Assembly: GCA_002697105.1 (NCBI GenBank)
Contig: NZTS01000038.1
Location: 4,769 to 10,885 of the forward strand
Length of the DNA stretch: 6,117 nucleotides
Source: Methanobacteriota archaeon
GTDB lineage: Archaea; Thermoplasmatota; Poseidoniia; Poseidoniales; Thalassarchaeaceae
Reading direction: 5' to 3'
Shown here: positions 1 to 6,117 of the stretch, piece after piece
How positions within the stretch are numbered: the stretch's first letter is position 1
Layout: every line of letters begins with the position of its first letter
Notes under the pieces: model-generated
Seen by the model: the letters and a program-made list of their open reading frames with translations, nothing else
What the model was told of the DNA's origin: nothing
Databases searched by the model: none
Program-made: the position numbers and the translations under genes

Positions 1-927
1 ATCGCTTCTGCTGCTATTCTATTGAGAGCATTTCCCGATGCTGAAGTGACTTTTGCGCACCCTCCAGGTATTCGTTCAGGAGTTTTTGACGAATTTATTG
101 ATAAATCAACAATCATTTGTGACTTACCATTCCATCCATCCGCTGGAGCAGTTATTGATCATCATTTGACAAACCAAATCTCTAATTCTGAGGTTTTAGA
201 TTTATGGAGGCCGACAATGTCTGCTGCAAGAATCACCCACTCAATTGTTAAAACTCAACATAATCTGGATGATTTGGATGAATTCATTGATTGGGTCGAT
301 CGTTTAGACGGGGGAGGAATTTCCAAGGAGGATTTTCTTTCCGATCATCCAATTGTTACATTGAGTAGATGTGTTGACGCTCGAGAGTCTCCATCAACTG
401 CTCATTGGGTGGCTAAGTCAATATCTAAAGGAGTGACTGTAGAAGAAATTCTGAATAATCCTATTGTGGATAAGTTCGTACAAAAGAAATTCCAAGAATC
501 GAAAATCATTGATGGCATAATAAATAGCACTTTACGTATTGAGAATAGATTAGCCATTGTTAGATTCGATGGTACAGGCACACGTACAGGAGGATATAGG
601 ATTACAGCCTCAGTGGGAGATGCTTGTGATGCTTGCATAATTATTCACGGTGATGAAGAAGGAAGTGTTTCTGGTAAAATCCCCCCATTAGGCGCCTCAT
701 TTTACACTAATTCATTTTTCCACAAGAATGGTGGTTTGGTAGATCTAACATTACTTGCCACAGCATTCGATGTAGATGGAGGTGGCCATTCTAATGCATG
801 TGGTTGTAGAATTAAACCAATAGATAAATTTGGGAATATTGAAGACAGAAACGTCCAATCAACAGACATTGAAGAAAACTTAACTCAATGGATTAGAATT
901 TGGAGTTCAAATCACCCAGATTACTGA
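1..927 (+). CDS. DHH/DHHA1-family phosphoesterase, 5' partial
   Basis: This is the 3' part of a DHH-superfamily phosphoesterase, a family of metal-dependent enzymes that cleave phosphodiester bonds in nucleic acids, oligonucleotides or cyclic dinucleotides (RecJ, NrnA and archaeal relatives). The frame is open to the left edge. It begins inside what looks like the helix after the first Asp motif (ASAAILLRAFPDAEV), so the TTG at 22 is probably not the true start and the N-terminal DxD motif lies outside the window. Numbering from base 1, D41 (ICDLPFH) fits motif II and D53-H54-H55 is the namesake DHH motif. It is followed by a helix with SAAR, common in the family. Near the C-terminus DGGGHSNACG (G260-H263) is the GGGH signature of the DHHA1 substrate-binding domain. 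The stop overlaps the convergent neighbour by 7 bp. The family is secure; the substrate cannot be told from sequence. Confidence 0.9.
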   Translation: MASAAILLRAFPDAEVTFAHPPGIRSGVFDEFIDKSTIICDLPFHPSAGAVIDHHLTNQISNSEVLDLWRPTMSAARITHSIVKTQHNLDDLDEFIDWVDRLDGGGISKEDFLSDHPIVTLSRCVDARESPSTAHWVAKSISKGVTVEEILNNPIVDKFVQKKFQESKIIDGIINSTLRIENRLAIVRFDGTGTRTGGYRITASVGDACDACIIIHGDEEGSVSGKIPPLGASFYTNSFFHKNGGLVDLTLLATAFDVDGGGHSNACGCRIKPIDKFGNIEDRNVQSTDIEENLTQWIRIWSSNHPDY

Positions 928-1406
928 AGGATGTCTAGTAGTCGTAAAAATCCTAAGAATACAACAGCTACCAACAACCACACCAGAAAATCACCTATAC
1001 GTTGATGAATTCCTCTTGTTTGTTTGATATTTTTTTCCTCTTCTCTTTGTTTAACCATTTTAGTTCCAGATCTATACATTAGGTAAACAAAAAAGGCTAA
1101 AATTAATCCTAACCATCCATGTAAACTAACGATAGAGGAGATATCTGCATCTAGTCTGAAATATCGATAAGCATCTGCAACAACAGCAACGAAGATTACA
1201 ATGGAAATGAATAGTAGTGAACGTCTTCCTGAAACTTCATGTTCATTTACAATTTCACTTCTTTTTTTGTCTTGAATTTTTGACCACATAATCCCTTTTT
1301 TTGTTTTCAATGCTTTCATAATTTTCCATTGTCTGTACAGCCATATTGCCATTGAAAATCCGAGAATAGGATGTAACAGGATGACCACCGCATCGACCAC
1401 ATCCAT
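921..1406 (-). CDS. Four-helix membrane protein, DUF4079/cytochrome b561-like
   Basis: This 161-residue integral membrane protein has four hydrophobic segments at about 5-24, 64-82, 92-111 and 137-157. A basic loop (25-62) lies between helices 1 and 2, and a charged loop (112-136) between 3 and 4. Histidines recur near each helix: H12 (LLHPILGF), H56, H96 (LHGWLG) and H134 (HQRIGD). Four helices with this spacing of His residues recall DUF4079 and, more distantly, cytochrome b561-type proteins, where such histidines ligate haem. A haem-binding or electron-transfer role is therefore a reasonable inference but not shown. The ATG at 1406 is the only usable start, because an in-frame stop lies shortly upstream and no alternative start codon intervenes. 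A GAGG lies 2 bases before the ATG (1409-1412), which is closer than usual. The gene diverges from the PIN-domain gene and is convergent with the DHH gene. That it is a real membrane protein is well supported; the family is less certain. Confidence 0.75.
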   Translation of the reverse strand: MDVVDAVVILLHPILGFSMAIWLYRQWKIMKALKTKKGIMWSKIQDKKRSEIVNEHEVSGRRSLLFISIVIFVAVVADAYRYFRLDADISSIVSLHGWLGLILAFFVYLMYRSGTKMVKQREEEKNIKQTRGIHQRIGDFLVWLLVAVVFLGFLRLLDILQ

Positions 1407-1514
1407 GTCCTCACATCTACTTCTCCATCATCATTCTGAGGGTCGGATGCCTCAATTTTTGGCGAATCGTTGATGTATGCTGGACGAGCGCACCTCTTCG
1501 TTGGAGGGCGAAGG
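1407..1514. promoter_or_regulatory. Divergent intergenic spacer with possible shared promoter
   Basis: This 108-bp spacer separates the divergent membrane-protein and PIN-protein genes, so promoters for both should lie here or in the first codons. The only A/T-rich patch is at about 1453-1459 (CAATTTTTGG region), roughly 50 bases from the minus-strand start and 56 from the plus-strand start. It could act as a poor TATA-like element for either, but it does not match an archaeal TATA box (TTTAWATA) or a bacterial -35/-10 pair well. A 5-bp inverted repeat (TGAGG at 1437-1441, CCTCA at 1450-1454) sits next to it. The spacer is visibly richer in G+C than the flanking genes. The regulatory role is inferred from gene orientation alone. 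Confidence 0.35.
1503..1507 (+). promoter_or_regulatory. Ribosome binding site that fixes the PIN-protein start
   Basis: GGAGG, part of GGAGGG, lies 7 bases before the ATG at 1515 and is a near-ideal Shine-Dalgarno match. The upstream in-frame candidates (TTG at 1470, ATG at 1473) have nothing similar before them, and the 14-15 residues they would add do not look like part of a domain. The site sits in the loop of a small predicted hairpin (CTTCG at 1496-1500 pairs with CGAAG at 1509-1513). A 4-bp alternative pairing (CCTC at 1493-1496 with GAGG at 1504-1507) would hide it. Confidence 0.7.
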
Positions 1515-4500
1515 ATGGAGGACCGCCTTAAGGAAGCAATCGAAAATGCCCTCCTCTCTGGAGACGATCCTAATACACGAATTAGAGCTTTAATTGGCAA
1601 CGATGCCTTCAATTTATTAGATAAACCATGGAAGTCAATTGCCATTACAATTCTTCGAAAAGAAGAGCCGGTTAATCCAGATGAGGAAGTAAAAGTCAAG
1701 GTAACTCGAAGACGAGGAGGTCGAAGACGAGGAGTCAAAGGTTCTTCTGGAATTGAAGATTCTCTGCCCTCTCCATCCCAAGTAATTTCTGACAATTTCT
1801 TACCGGCATTTCAACTTGCAACGTTATTGATACACAAGGGCAAAGATCCAAAAAACTGGGACTCAAAATTTGACTTGAATATCGACCAATTAAGAAATGA
1901 TTGCGTATCTGGCGTTCATCCAGTTTGGTCAATAGCATCGCGAGAGTGCCCATTAATCGCTCAATTAGGAGCATTTCCCTCTCTGGAAGTCAAAATTCAG
2001 TCTGCGGAAGTAGATCAGAGTTGGATAAACGGTTCAAGAATCGACCCGTTGGATATTTCATCACTTGGTGACTTTTTAGAAAGATTCCCAACACTGAATC
2101 TCGGCTCAGGAGCAATTCTCAAAATCCAACGTTTATCCAAAGGACTCCAAGGCAAAAAAATGAGAGTGAACCAAATTCAGAAGAGTATTCCCGAAGAACT
2201 TCTTTCATCTACGATTCCAGAACATATGTTGCTAGGAGCTTATCTTTTGATAGCAGGTGGTGAATTAGAACAATCATTGAAAATTCTTCAGTCAATTGAG
2301 ACTAAAAATAAGATATTAATGGAATCAGTAAACGATGTAATCGCTTTAACTAAACTTAGATCAGGAGATACTTCCTCTTGGGATTATTGTTCAGAAGTTA
2401 CAGGAAAAGATCCTCTGTCAATTGTTATGCTTTTAGAAGCATGGAAAAACCCCCCAATCGATAGAAAAATTGATTCAAAAAAGATTGAATCAGGAATGAT
2501 GCTTTTAGAATTACATGGGGAAACCGTATCAGACACTCTTCGTTGGATGTTGGTCAAACAGGTTGCAGAAACTGGGGACTTAACATCAGCAACAGAACTT
2601 CTTTTAGAAACAAAAATTGATGATGAAGAATCATTTATCCGGGCCTCATCGTTAGCAGGAGATAATGAATTGTTGATTACTCGTTTGGTCGACAAAGCTC
2701 CAGACTTTTCTTTGATAACATGGTCAGAAATTGTTACTGATTCAAAATATCCAATGTTAATTCGTCTCGCTTGTTCAAAATTAATCGCAAATGAAAGAAT
2801 AGTACTTCCACCAGATGTTCTAGATTCAACCATAGAGATACTGTCTACTCAAGTGGACATTTTTTCCTTATCGTTGATATTGTGCTCTTCAAAGATAGAT
2901 GGATCAACCAAGCCCTATTCAGTTCTACTTTGTAGTGCATTAGCACCTGCAAATATTGGCGAAGAGACAATACAGTGGCTTCAGAAAGAAAGAACAAAGG
3001 CTCACGACTCAATTACCCACTCAGATATACCTGGATTTCTGAGCATACATGAAGCTGCTTTGATTCGGTTATTGGATGGGGGCAATGCAAATTTGGACGA
3101 ACTTCTTGGAAGATTACCAGAATCCGGTTCAGAGGTTTTACGTGAAACACGTAGGGCATTGATGGATGGAGGAGATGGACTAGTTAGTGAAAAGAGAATT
3201 GACACTCTTGAAGAATCAATTGCAACAGCCAATCTTTCCAGTCTAGAATCTTCATTATTTCAAGCAATTGTGAATCTCCTAAGAATGAATAGGGTAAATA
3301 ATGAAATTCAGATGAGTGATAGTAGTCGTAAAGAACATGCATCACAATTACTTAATCAGATTATTAAGAATAATTTCTCTGCTATTTTTCTCAGTCAAGT
3401 CCAACGAATGCTTCTTGAGCACGAAATAGCATCTGAAAATTTTCTTTCGTGGTTACAAGAAAATAGACCTGGCTCTGAATGGGCTCCTGTTGCAAATGCC
3501 GCAATTAAAGTAAATATGCAACGTTATAGAGAAGCAGCTCGTTTATACAAGCAAGCAGCTCCACGTTTTCAGGCTGAACCGCATTGTGATTTTGAGATAG
3601 CCACGCAATTATATCGTAAATCATTAATTGGTTTTGCTCAGGCACAAGGATGGTCTGAAGCAGTAGCATTACTGAGCAGTCATGAAGAATTAGCAACTAC
3701 CATTACTTCAAGATTTAAATTGTATTTGCAGGTTTCTCATTCTGCTGAAGTTCAACAACAAAATCGAGGTAAAAGACATTCAAATAACAGAGATATGTCA
3801 CGAAAATCTATACTTGATTTCGTAGATGAAAGAGTTCCAAATATATCCAATGAAGAAGAAGAGTCGACATATTCATTTCAAAGGGAAAGAACTAGGAGAA
3901 AAGAAGATCTAATTGAGTCTTTGATGAACTACCCTTCAAAACGTAATCTTCCTGAAGAACCATTTGTAGGCCGTGTTCGTGCTGCTTTAAATTACATCCG
4001 TGAAAAGAATAAGTCTGGAAGAACAAGGATTCAAAATCGATTCCGTGAAGCAATAAAGGATGAAGAAGAGCCTTTGGAATTATTCAGTATTGCAAATGAA
4101 ATAGCTTCCGAAGATCCTATCCGTGCATTAGGGATGTTAGAACATGCTGTATCGGTATGTAATTATCTTGGACGTATGGAAAAGGCAAGATTAATTGCAT
4201 CAATGAAAACATTGTATTCTAAGCACGAATCTAATATCTCAATTCGATCCCGTCGTGTTTTAACTTCAGTAGATTTGGCTCCATTGGTAGTTATTGATAC
4301 TAATCTATTGATAGATGCTTTATGTGCTGCAGTACTTAGAAAAATGGCTATGGATCGAAACGGAATTATTAATCCAAATTCGTCCCTTTTATTCCACCAT
4401 ACTCTTCGACATTTACGTCTCGAACGCCGTATTCGGACCTATGTCCCCTCGACTGCTAAGCATGAGTTCATGAATAAGATTGGTAGCAGCGATACAGGTA

Positions 4501-4985
4501 AATTTGATCCTGAACGGACCCTCTCTCTGTTTTCAGGCTCTAATCAACACATCAATCTAGATGCGTATCGTGAAGCGATAACACCAGAAATTTTAGAGAA
4601 AATGCATCATGAGATTCTCGAATCTTTCTATGATTGGGAACCATCATCAACAGAATTCTTGGATGCTGTAGAAGGTGAACTGAATGCTGTCGAATCATTC
4701 ATCCAATCTCATAGGGAGATATACAGAAGAGTTACAGATTTCAAAGAACAACGTGGAGCCGCGGACAAAAGAACCGAATTTAATGGAGAGAGCATATATC
4801 CAGAATCTGGAGATTTAGATATAATGAGAACTGCAACCCATCTTGCCTCATCTACCTACCCTAATATTGGCTCAGTTATTGTAGCAACTCGAGACTCTGA
4901 TTTTACATTACTAGCTAGAGCACTAGAAGAGACATTAGGTGTTGGAGTTGCCAAGAATGCTTCAGAACTAGCTCAGTGGTTGTGA
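1515..4985 (+). CDS. Very long helical-repeat protein with C-terminal PIN nuclease domain
   Basis: A 1156-residue protein whose only recognisable domain is a C-terminal PIN domain, the metal-dependent RNase fold of VapC toxins, Nob1 and others. With M1 at the ATG at 1515, chosen for its GGAGG, the PIN domain spans about 922-1156. D928 lies in VVIDTNLLIDAL, E984 in TAKHEF, D1100 and D1102 in GDLDIM, and D1127 and D1129 in TRDSDF, so the acidic residues expected of an active nuclease are all there. The stretch between E984 and D1100 is longer than in small VapC-type PIN domains. Residues 65-74 form an arginine-rich patch (RRRGGRRRGV) that could bind RNA. About 80-740 and 800-910 are mostly predicted helices, with TPR-like pieces such as RYREAARLYKQAA (670-682). 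A charged, probably disordered linker covers 745-797. There is no signal peptide or membrane segment, so it is likely cytoplasmic. It precedes the pseudouridine synthase by 2 bases. The nuclease fold is well supported; the substrate and the role of the helical part are unknown to me. Confidence 0.88.
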   Translation: MEDRLKEAIENALLSGDDPNTRIRALIGNDAFNLLDKPWKSIAITILRKEEPVNPDEEVKVKVTRRRGGRRRGVKGSSGIEDSLPSPSQVISDNFLPAFQLATLLIHKGKDPKNWDSKFDLNIDQLRNDCVSGVHPVWSIASRECPLIAQLGAFPSLEVKIQSAEVDQSWINGSRIDPLDISSLGDFLERFPTLNLGSGAILKIQRLSKGLQGKKMRVNQIQKSIPEELLSSTIPEHMLLGAYLLIAGGELEQSLKILQSIETKNKILMESVNDVIALTKLRSGDTSSWDYCSEVTGKDPLSIVMLLEAWKNPPIDRKIDSKKIESGMMLLELHGETVSDTLRWMLVKQVAETGDLTSATELLLETKIDDEESFIRASSLAGDNELLITRLVDKAPDFSLITWSEIVTDSKYPMLIRLACSKLIANERIVLPPDVLDSTIEILSTQVDIFSLSLILCSSKIDGSTKPYSVLLCSALAPANIGEETIQWLQKERTKAHDSITHSDIPGFLSIHEAALIRLLDGGNANLDELLGRLPESGSEVLRETRRALMDGGDGLVSEKRIDTLEESIATANLSSLESSLFQAIVNLLRMNRVNNEIQMSDSSRKEHASQLLNQIIKNNFSAIFLSQVQRMLLEHEIASENFLSWLQENRPGSEWAPVANAAIKVNMQRYREAARLYKQAAPRFQAEPHCDFEIATQLYRKSLIGFAQAQGWSEAVALLSSHEELATTITSRFKLYLQVSHSAEVQQQNRGKRHSNNRDMSRKSILDFVDERVPNISNEEEESTYSFQRERTRRKEDLIESLMNYPSKRNLPEEPFVGRVRAALNYIREKNKSGRTRIQNRFREAIKDEEEPLELFSIANEIASEDPIRALGMLEHAVSVCNYLGRMEKARLIASMKTLYSKHESNISIRSRRVLTSVDLAPLVVIDTNLLIDALCAAVLRKMAMDRNGIINPNSSLLFHHTLRHLRLERRIRTYVPSTAKHEFMNKIGSSDTGKFDPERTLSLFSGSNQHINLDAYREAITPEILEKMHHEILESFYDWEPSSTEFLDAVEGELNAVESFIQSHREIYRRVTDFKEQRGAADKRTEFNGESIYPESGDLDIMRTATHLASSTYPNIGSVIVATRDSDFTLLARALEETLGVGVAKNASELAQWL
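1706..1735 (+). repeat. 15-base tandem duplication encoding an Arg-rich patch
   Basis: Two adjacent 15-base units, TCGAAGACGAGGAGG and TCGAAGACGAGGAGT, differ only in the last base. Being a multiple of three, the duplication keeps the frame and encodes RRRGG followed by RRRGV at residues 65-74 of the PIN-domain protein. Near-identity at nucleotide level, including the synonymous arginine codons CGA-AGA-CGA, points to a recent slippage-type duplication rather than independent codon choice. Confidence 0.8.
2471..2492. repeat. Perfect 8-bp inverted repeat inside the PIN-protein gene
   Basis: TGATTCAA and TTGAATCA are exact reverse complements separated by six bases (AAAAGA). They lie inside the helical-repeat part of the coding sequence and encode KIDSKKIES-like residues. 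The stem is A/T-rich and no T-run follows it, so it does not look like a terminator. It may be chance within an A/T-rich coding region. Confidence 0.5.
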
Positions 4986-4986
4986 T
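4982..4986 (+). promoter_or_regulatory. Possible ribosome binding site overlapping the upstream stop codon
   Basis: GTGAT matches the right half of the GGAGGTGAT sequence complementary to the 16S rRNA 3' end and lies one base before the ATG at 4988, a spacing consistent with that alignment. It contains the TGA stop of the PIN-protein gene (4983-4985). Ribosomes finishing the first gene would therefore stop on the start signal of the second, which suggests translational coupling. The match is only five bases. Confidence 0.4.
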
Positions 4987-4987
4987 T

Positions 4988-5884
4988 ATGTCTAGAATAG
5001 ATTATACAATTTCGGAAGAAGGAAATCTACTTTCTACTATTGCATTGATTCATCCAACTGCTTCTAGGAATTCACTGAGAAAGATGATTGATTCAGGAAG
5101 AATACTATTGGACAACCAAGTCTGTAGAATTGCTAAAACTCCTGTAAGTCCAGGACAATTAATTTCAGTAGTTCCAAAAAGTGAAGGAGATGCTCCGCGT
5201 GAATTGAGGCGAAATTTAGAGAGAGATCCTGATATTTTATATGAAGATAAACAAATTTTGGTTGTGAATAAACCTGTAGGATTATTATCGGTATCCACTG
5301 ATTTTGGAAACGAAAAAGATACCATGCATTCTAGAGTTTTTGAATGGGTTAAAGGTAGAGAAAAAGGCCGGATTTTCATTGTACATAGACTAGATAAAGA
5401 AACATCTGGATGTATGTTATTTGCAAAAGATTTCCAAACTAAGGAGATGTTACAACATCAATTCTTTGAGAGAAGCATCGAACGAATCTATCATGCAGTT
5501 TTAGAGGGCATATTGCCTTCAGAGTCTGGAATCTCTCATGATTGGATTCAACAAAGTAAAGATCTAAGGGTCAGAATTGTACCTTCTGAAAATACAAAAG
5601 ACTCTAAAGAAGCAATTACTCATTGGAATGTAGAAGAAGTAATAGGTGATAGGACACTTGTTTCTCTTTCAATTAAGACCGGACGTCGTGCCCAAATTCG
5701 ATTACAAATGAATGCTTTGAATGCTCCAGTTTCAGGGGATACAATGTATGGTAGGGGTAGAAATTCAGCAGGACGATTATGTCTTCACGCCTCTTCTCTT
5801 CGATTTATTCATCCTAATGGAGAAGAGATGTTTGTTACTTCTCAAATTCCATCCATCTTCAGACGAATACTTCGGAATGGGTAA
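4988..5884 (+). CDS. RluA-family pseudouridine synthase with N-terminal S4 domain
   Basis: This 298-residue enzyme isomerises uridine to pseudouridine in RNA, most often rRNA for this family. Residues 3-60 (RIDYTISEEGNLLSTI to the GQLISVVP segment) form an S4 RNA-binding domain. The catalytic domain begins near 82 with DILYEDKQILVVNKPVGLLS. H133 to G141, HRLDKETSG, is the family signature, with D136 the expected catalytic Asp. Later TGRRAQIR (231-238) and PVSGDTMYGRG match the conserved C-terminal motifs, except that A235 stands where the usual TGRxHQIR motif has His. Length and domain order match RluC/RluD-type enzymes, but the target site cannot be assigned, so no symbol is given. ATG 4988 is preferred over GTG 4976, which would overlap the upstream gene and add four residues before the S4 domain. 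It follows the PIN gene by 2 bases, so one transcript is likely. Confidence 0.93.
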   Translation: MSRIDYTISEEGNLLSTIALIHPTASRNSLRKMIDSGRILLDNQVCRIAKTPVSPGQLISVVPKSEGDAPRELRRNLERDPDILYEDKQILVVNKPVGLLSVSTDFGNEKDTMHSRVFEWVKGREKGRIFIVHRLDKETSGCMLFAKDFQTKEMLQHQFFERSIERIYHAVLEGILPSESGISHDWIQQSKDLRVRIVPSENTKDSKEAITHWNVEEVIGDRTLVSLSIKTGRRAQIRLQMNALNAPVSGDTMYGRGRNSAGRLCLHASSLRFIHPNGEEMFVTSQIPSIFRRILRNG

Positions 5885-5904
5885 TCAAGTATATCCGTCT
5901 AACT

Positions 5905-6117
5905 TTAGAGATATGAATTTCGAATTGGCTGCTCATCTAGGTGAAAGAAAGAGTACGTTGCCCACCAAGTAATAGTGTCCAATGCATCAACAAGATTGCT
6001 AGTTCCACTACGAGGTTCACCGTAGTCTTTTCCAGTAGTATCCATCCAGTCTATCATTTCATCAACTGTATCACATGTTTGGTGATAACACCAATATCCA
6101 TCTACAAGACCACCAAA
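5905..6117 (-). CDS. M28-family zinc peptidase, C-terminal fragment
   Basis: Seventy C-terminal codons of a minus-strand gene continue beyond the right edge, so the start lies outside the window. The fragment begins FGGLVDGYWCYHQTCDTVDEM. The YHQTCDTVD stretch matches the last metal-binding motif of M28 aminopeptidases and related Zn-peptidases (usually YHTxxDTxDxI), where the His ligates zinc. The following SNLVDALDTITWWATYSFFH fits the C-terminal helix that closes the fold. The chain ends in PIRNSYL before a TAA at 5905-5907. Family members are usually exported or membrane-anchored exopeptidases that feed on peptides, but the part that would show a signal peptide is missing. The gene is convergent with the pseudouridine synthase across 20 bp, with no visible terminator hairpin between them. 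Confidence 0.82.
   Translation of the reverse strand, partial: FGGLVDGYWCYHQTCDTVDEMIDWMDTTGKDYGEPRSGTSNLVDALDTITWWATYSFFHLDEQPIRNSYL

Noticed and set aside
1437..1459. Hairpin TGAGG/CCTCA followed by a run of five T, resembling a rho-independent terminator
   Set aside because: The stem is only 5 bp with an 8-base loop and it lies upstream of the plus-strand gene with no plus-strand gene ending before it, so there is nothing for it to terminate.
1470..1514. Longer start for the PIN protein at TTG 1470 or ATG 1473
   Set aside because: No ribosome binding site precedes either codon, while ATG 1515 has GGAGG at ideal spacing; the extra residues add no domain. A leaderless transcript starting at 1473 is the remaining way this could be wrong.
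1316..1795. Minus-strand open frame of 159 codons across the divergent spacer
   Set aside because: It overlaps the 5' parts of both the membrane-protein and PIN-protein genes, its sequence is rich in Ser/Arg/Pro with no domain, and it leaves no room for the good ribosome binding site on the plus strand to be coincidental.
2384..2833. Minus-strand open frame of 149 codons inside the PIN-protein gene
   Set aside because: It lies fully antisense to a long open frame of consistent protein character; the translation is Ser/Ile-rich with no family resemblance.
1515..5884. PIN gene and neighbour as a toxin-antitoxin module
   Set aside because: The PIN protein is far larger than VapC toxins, no small antitoxin gene precedes or follows it, and its partner is an RNA-modifying enzyme.
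5721..5972. Plus-strand open frame of 83 codons running past the end of the pseudouridine synthase gene
   Set aside because: It overlaps the end of a well-supported gene in another frame, shows no recognisable motif, and its 3' half lies over the convergent peptidase gene.

Overview
This AT-rich window reads like a compact archaeal-type genome. My best guess is a marine Thermoplasmatota lineage (Marine Group II/III, Poseidoniales-like). The guess rests on overall style: low GC, very short spacers, overlapping convergent genes, an archaeal-looking DHH phosphoesterase, a very long PIN-domain protein and an M28 peptidase. There is no marker gene here, so the organism call is an inference, and a bacterium is not excluded. 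Against an archaeal origin, the S4-containing RluA-type pseudouridine synthase is a family found mostly in bacteria and eukaryotes.

Layout, left to right. (1) The 3' part of a plus-strand DHH/DHHA1 phosphoesterase, cut by the left edge. (2) A small minus-strand membrane protein with four predicted helices, each containing or flanked by a histidine, resembling the DUF4079/cytochrome b561-like pattern. Its stop overlaps the DHH gene tail to tail. (3) A 108-bp divergent spacer that holds a strong Shine-Dalgarno sequence fixing the start of the next gene. (4) A 1156-residue plus-strand protein: an N-terminal arginine-rich patch, a very long helical-repeat middle, a charged linker and a C-terminal PIN nuclease domain with its acidic residues in place. 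(5) Two bases after its stop, a 298-residue RluA-family pseudouridine synthase with an N-terminal S4 domain. (6) After 20 bp, the C-terminal end of a convergent minus-strand M28-family zinc peptidase, cut by the right edge.

The clearest functional unit is genes 4 and 5. A putative RNase on a large helical scaffold and an RNA-modifying enzyme appear to be co-transcribed and possibly translationally coupled, which suggests a shared role in RNA or ribosome metabolism. The giant PIN protein is the least explained item. I see no mobile element, CRISPR array, tRNA or rRNA. No gene-free stretch exceeds 300 bases.
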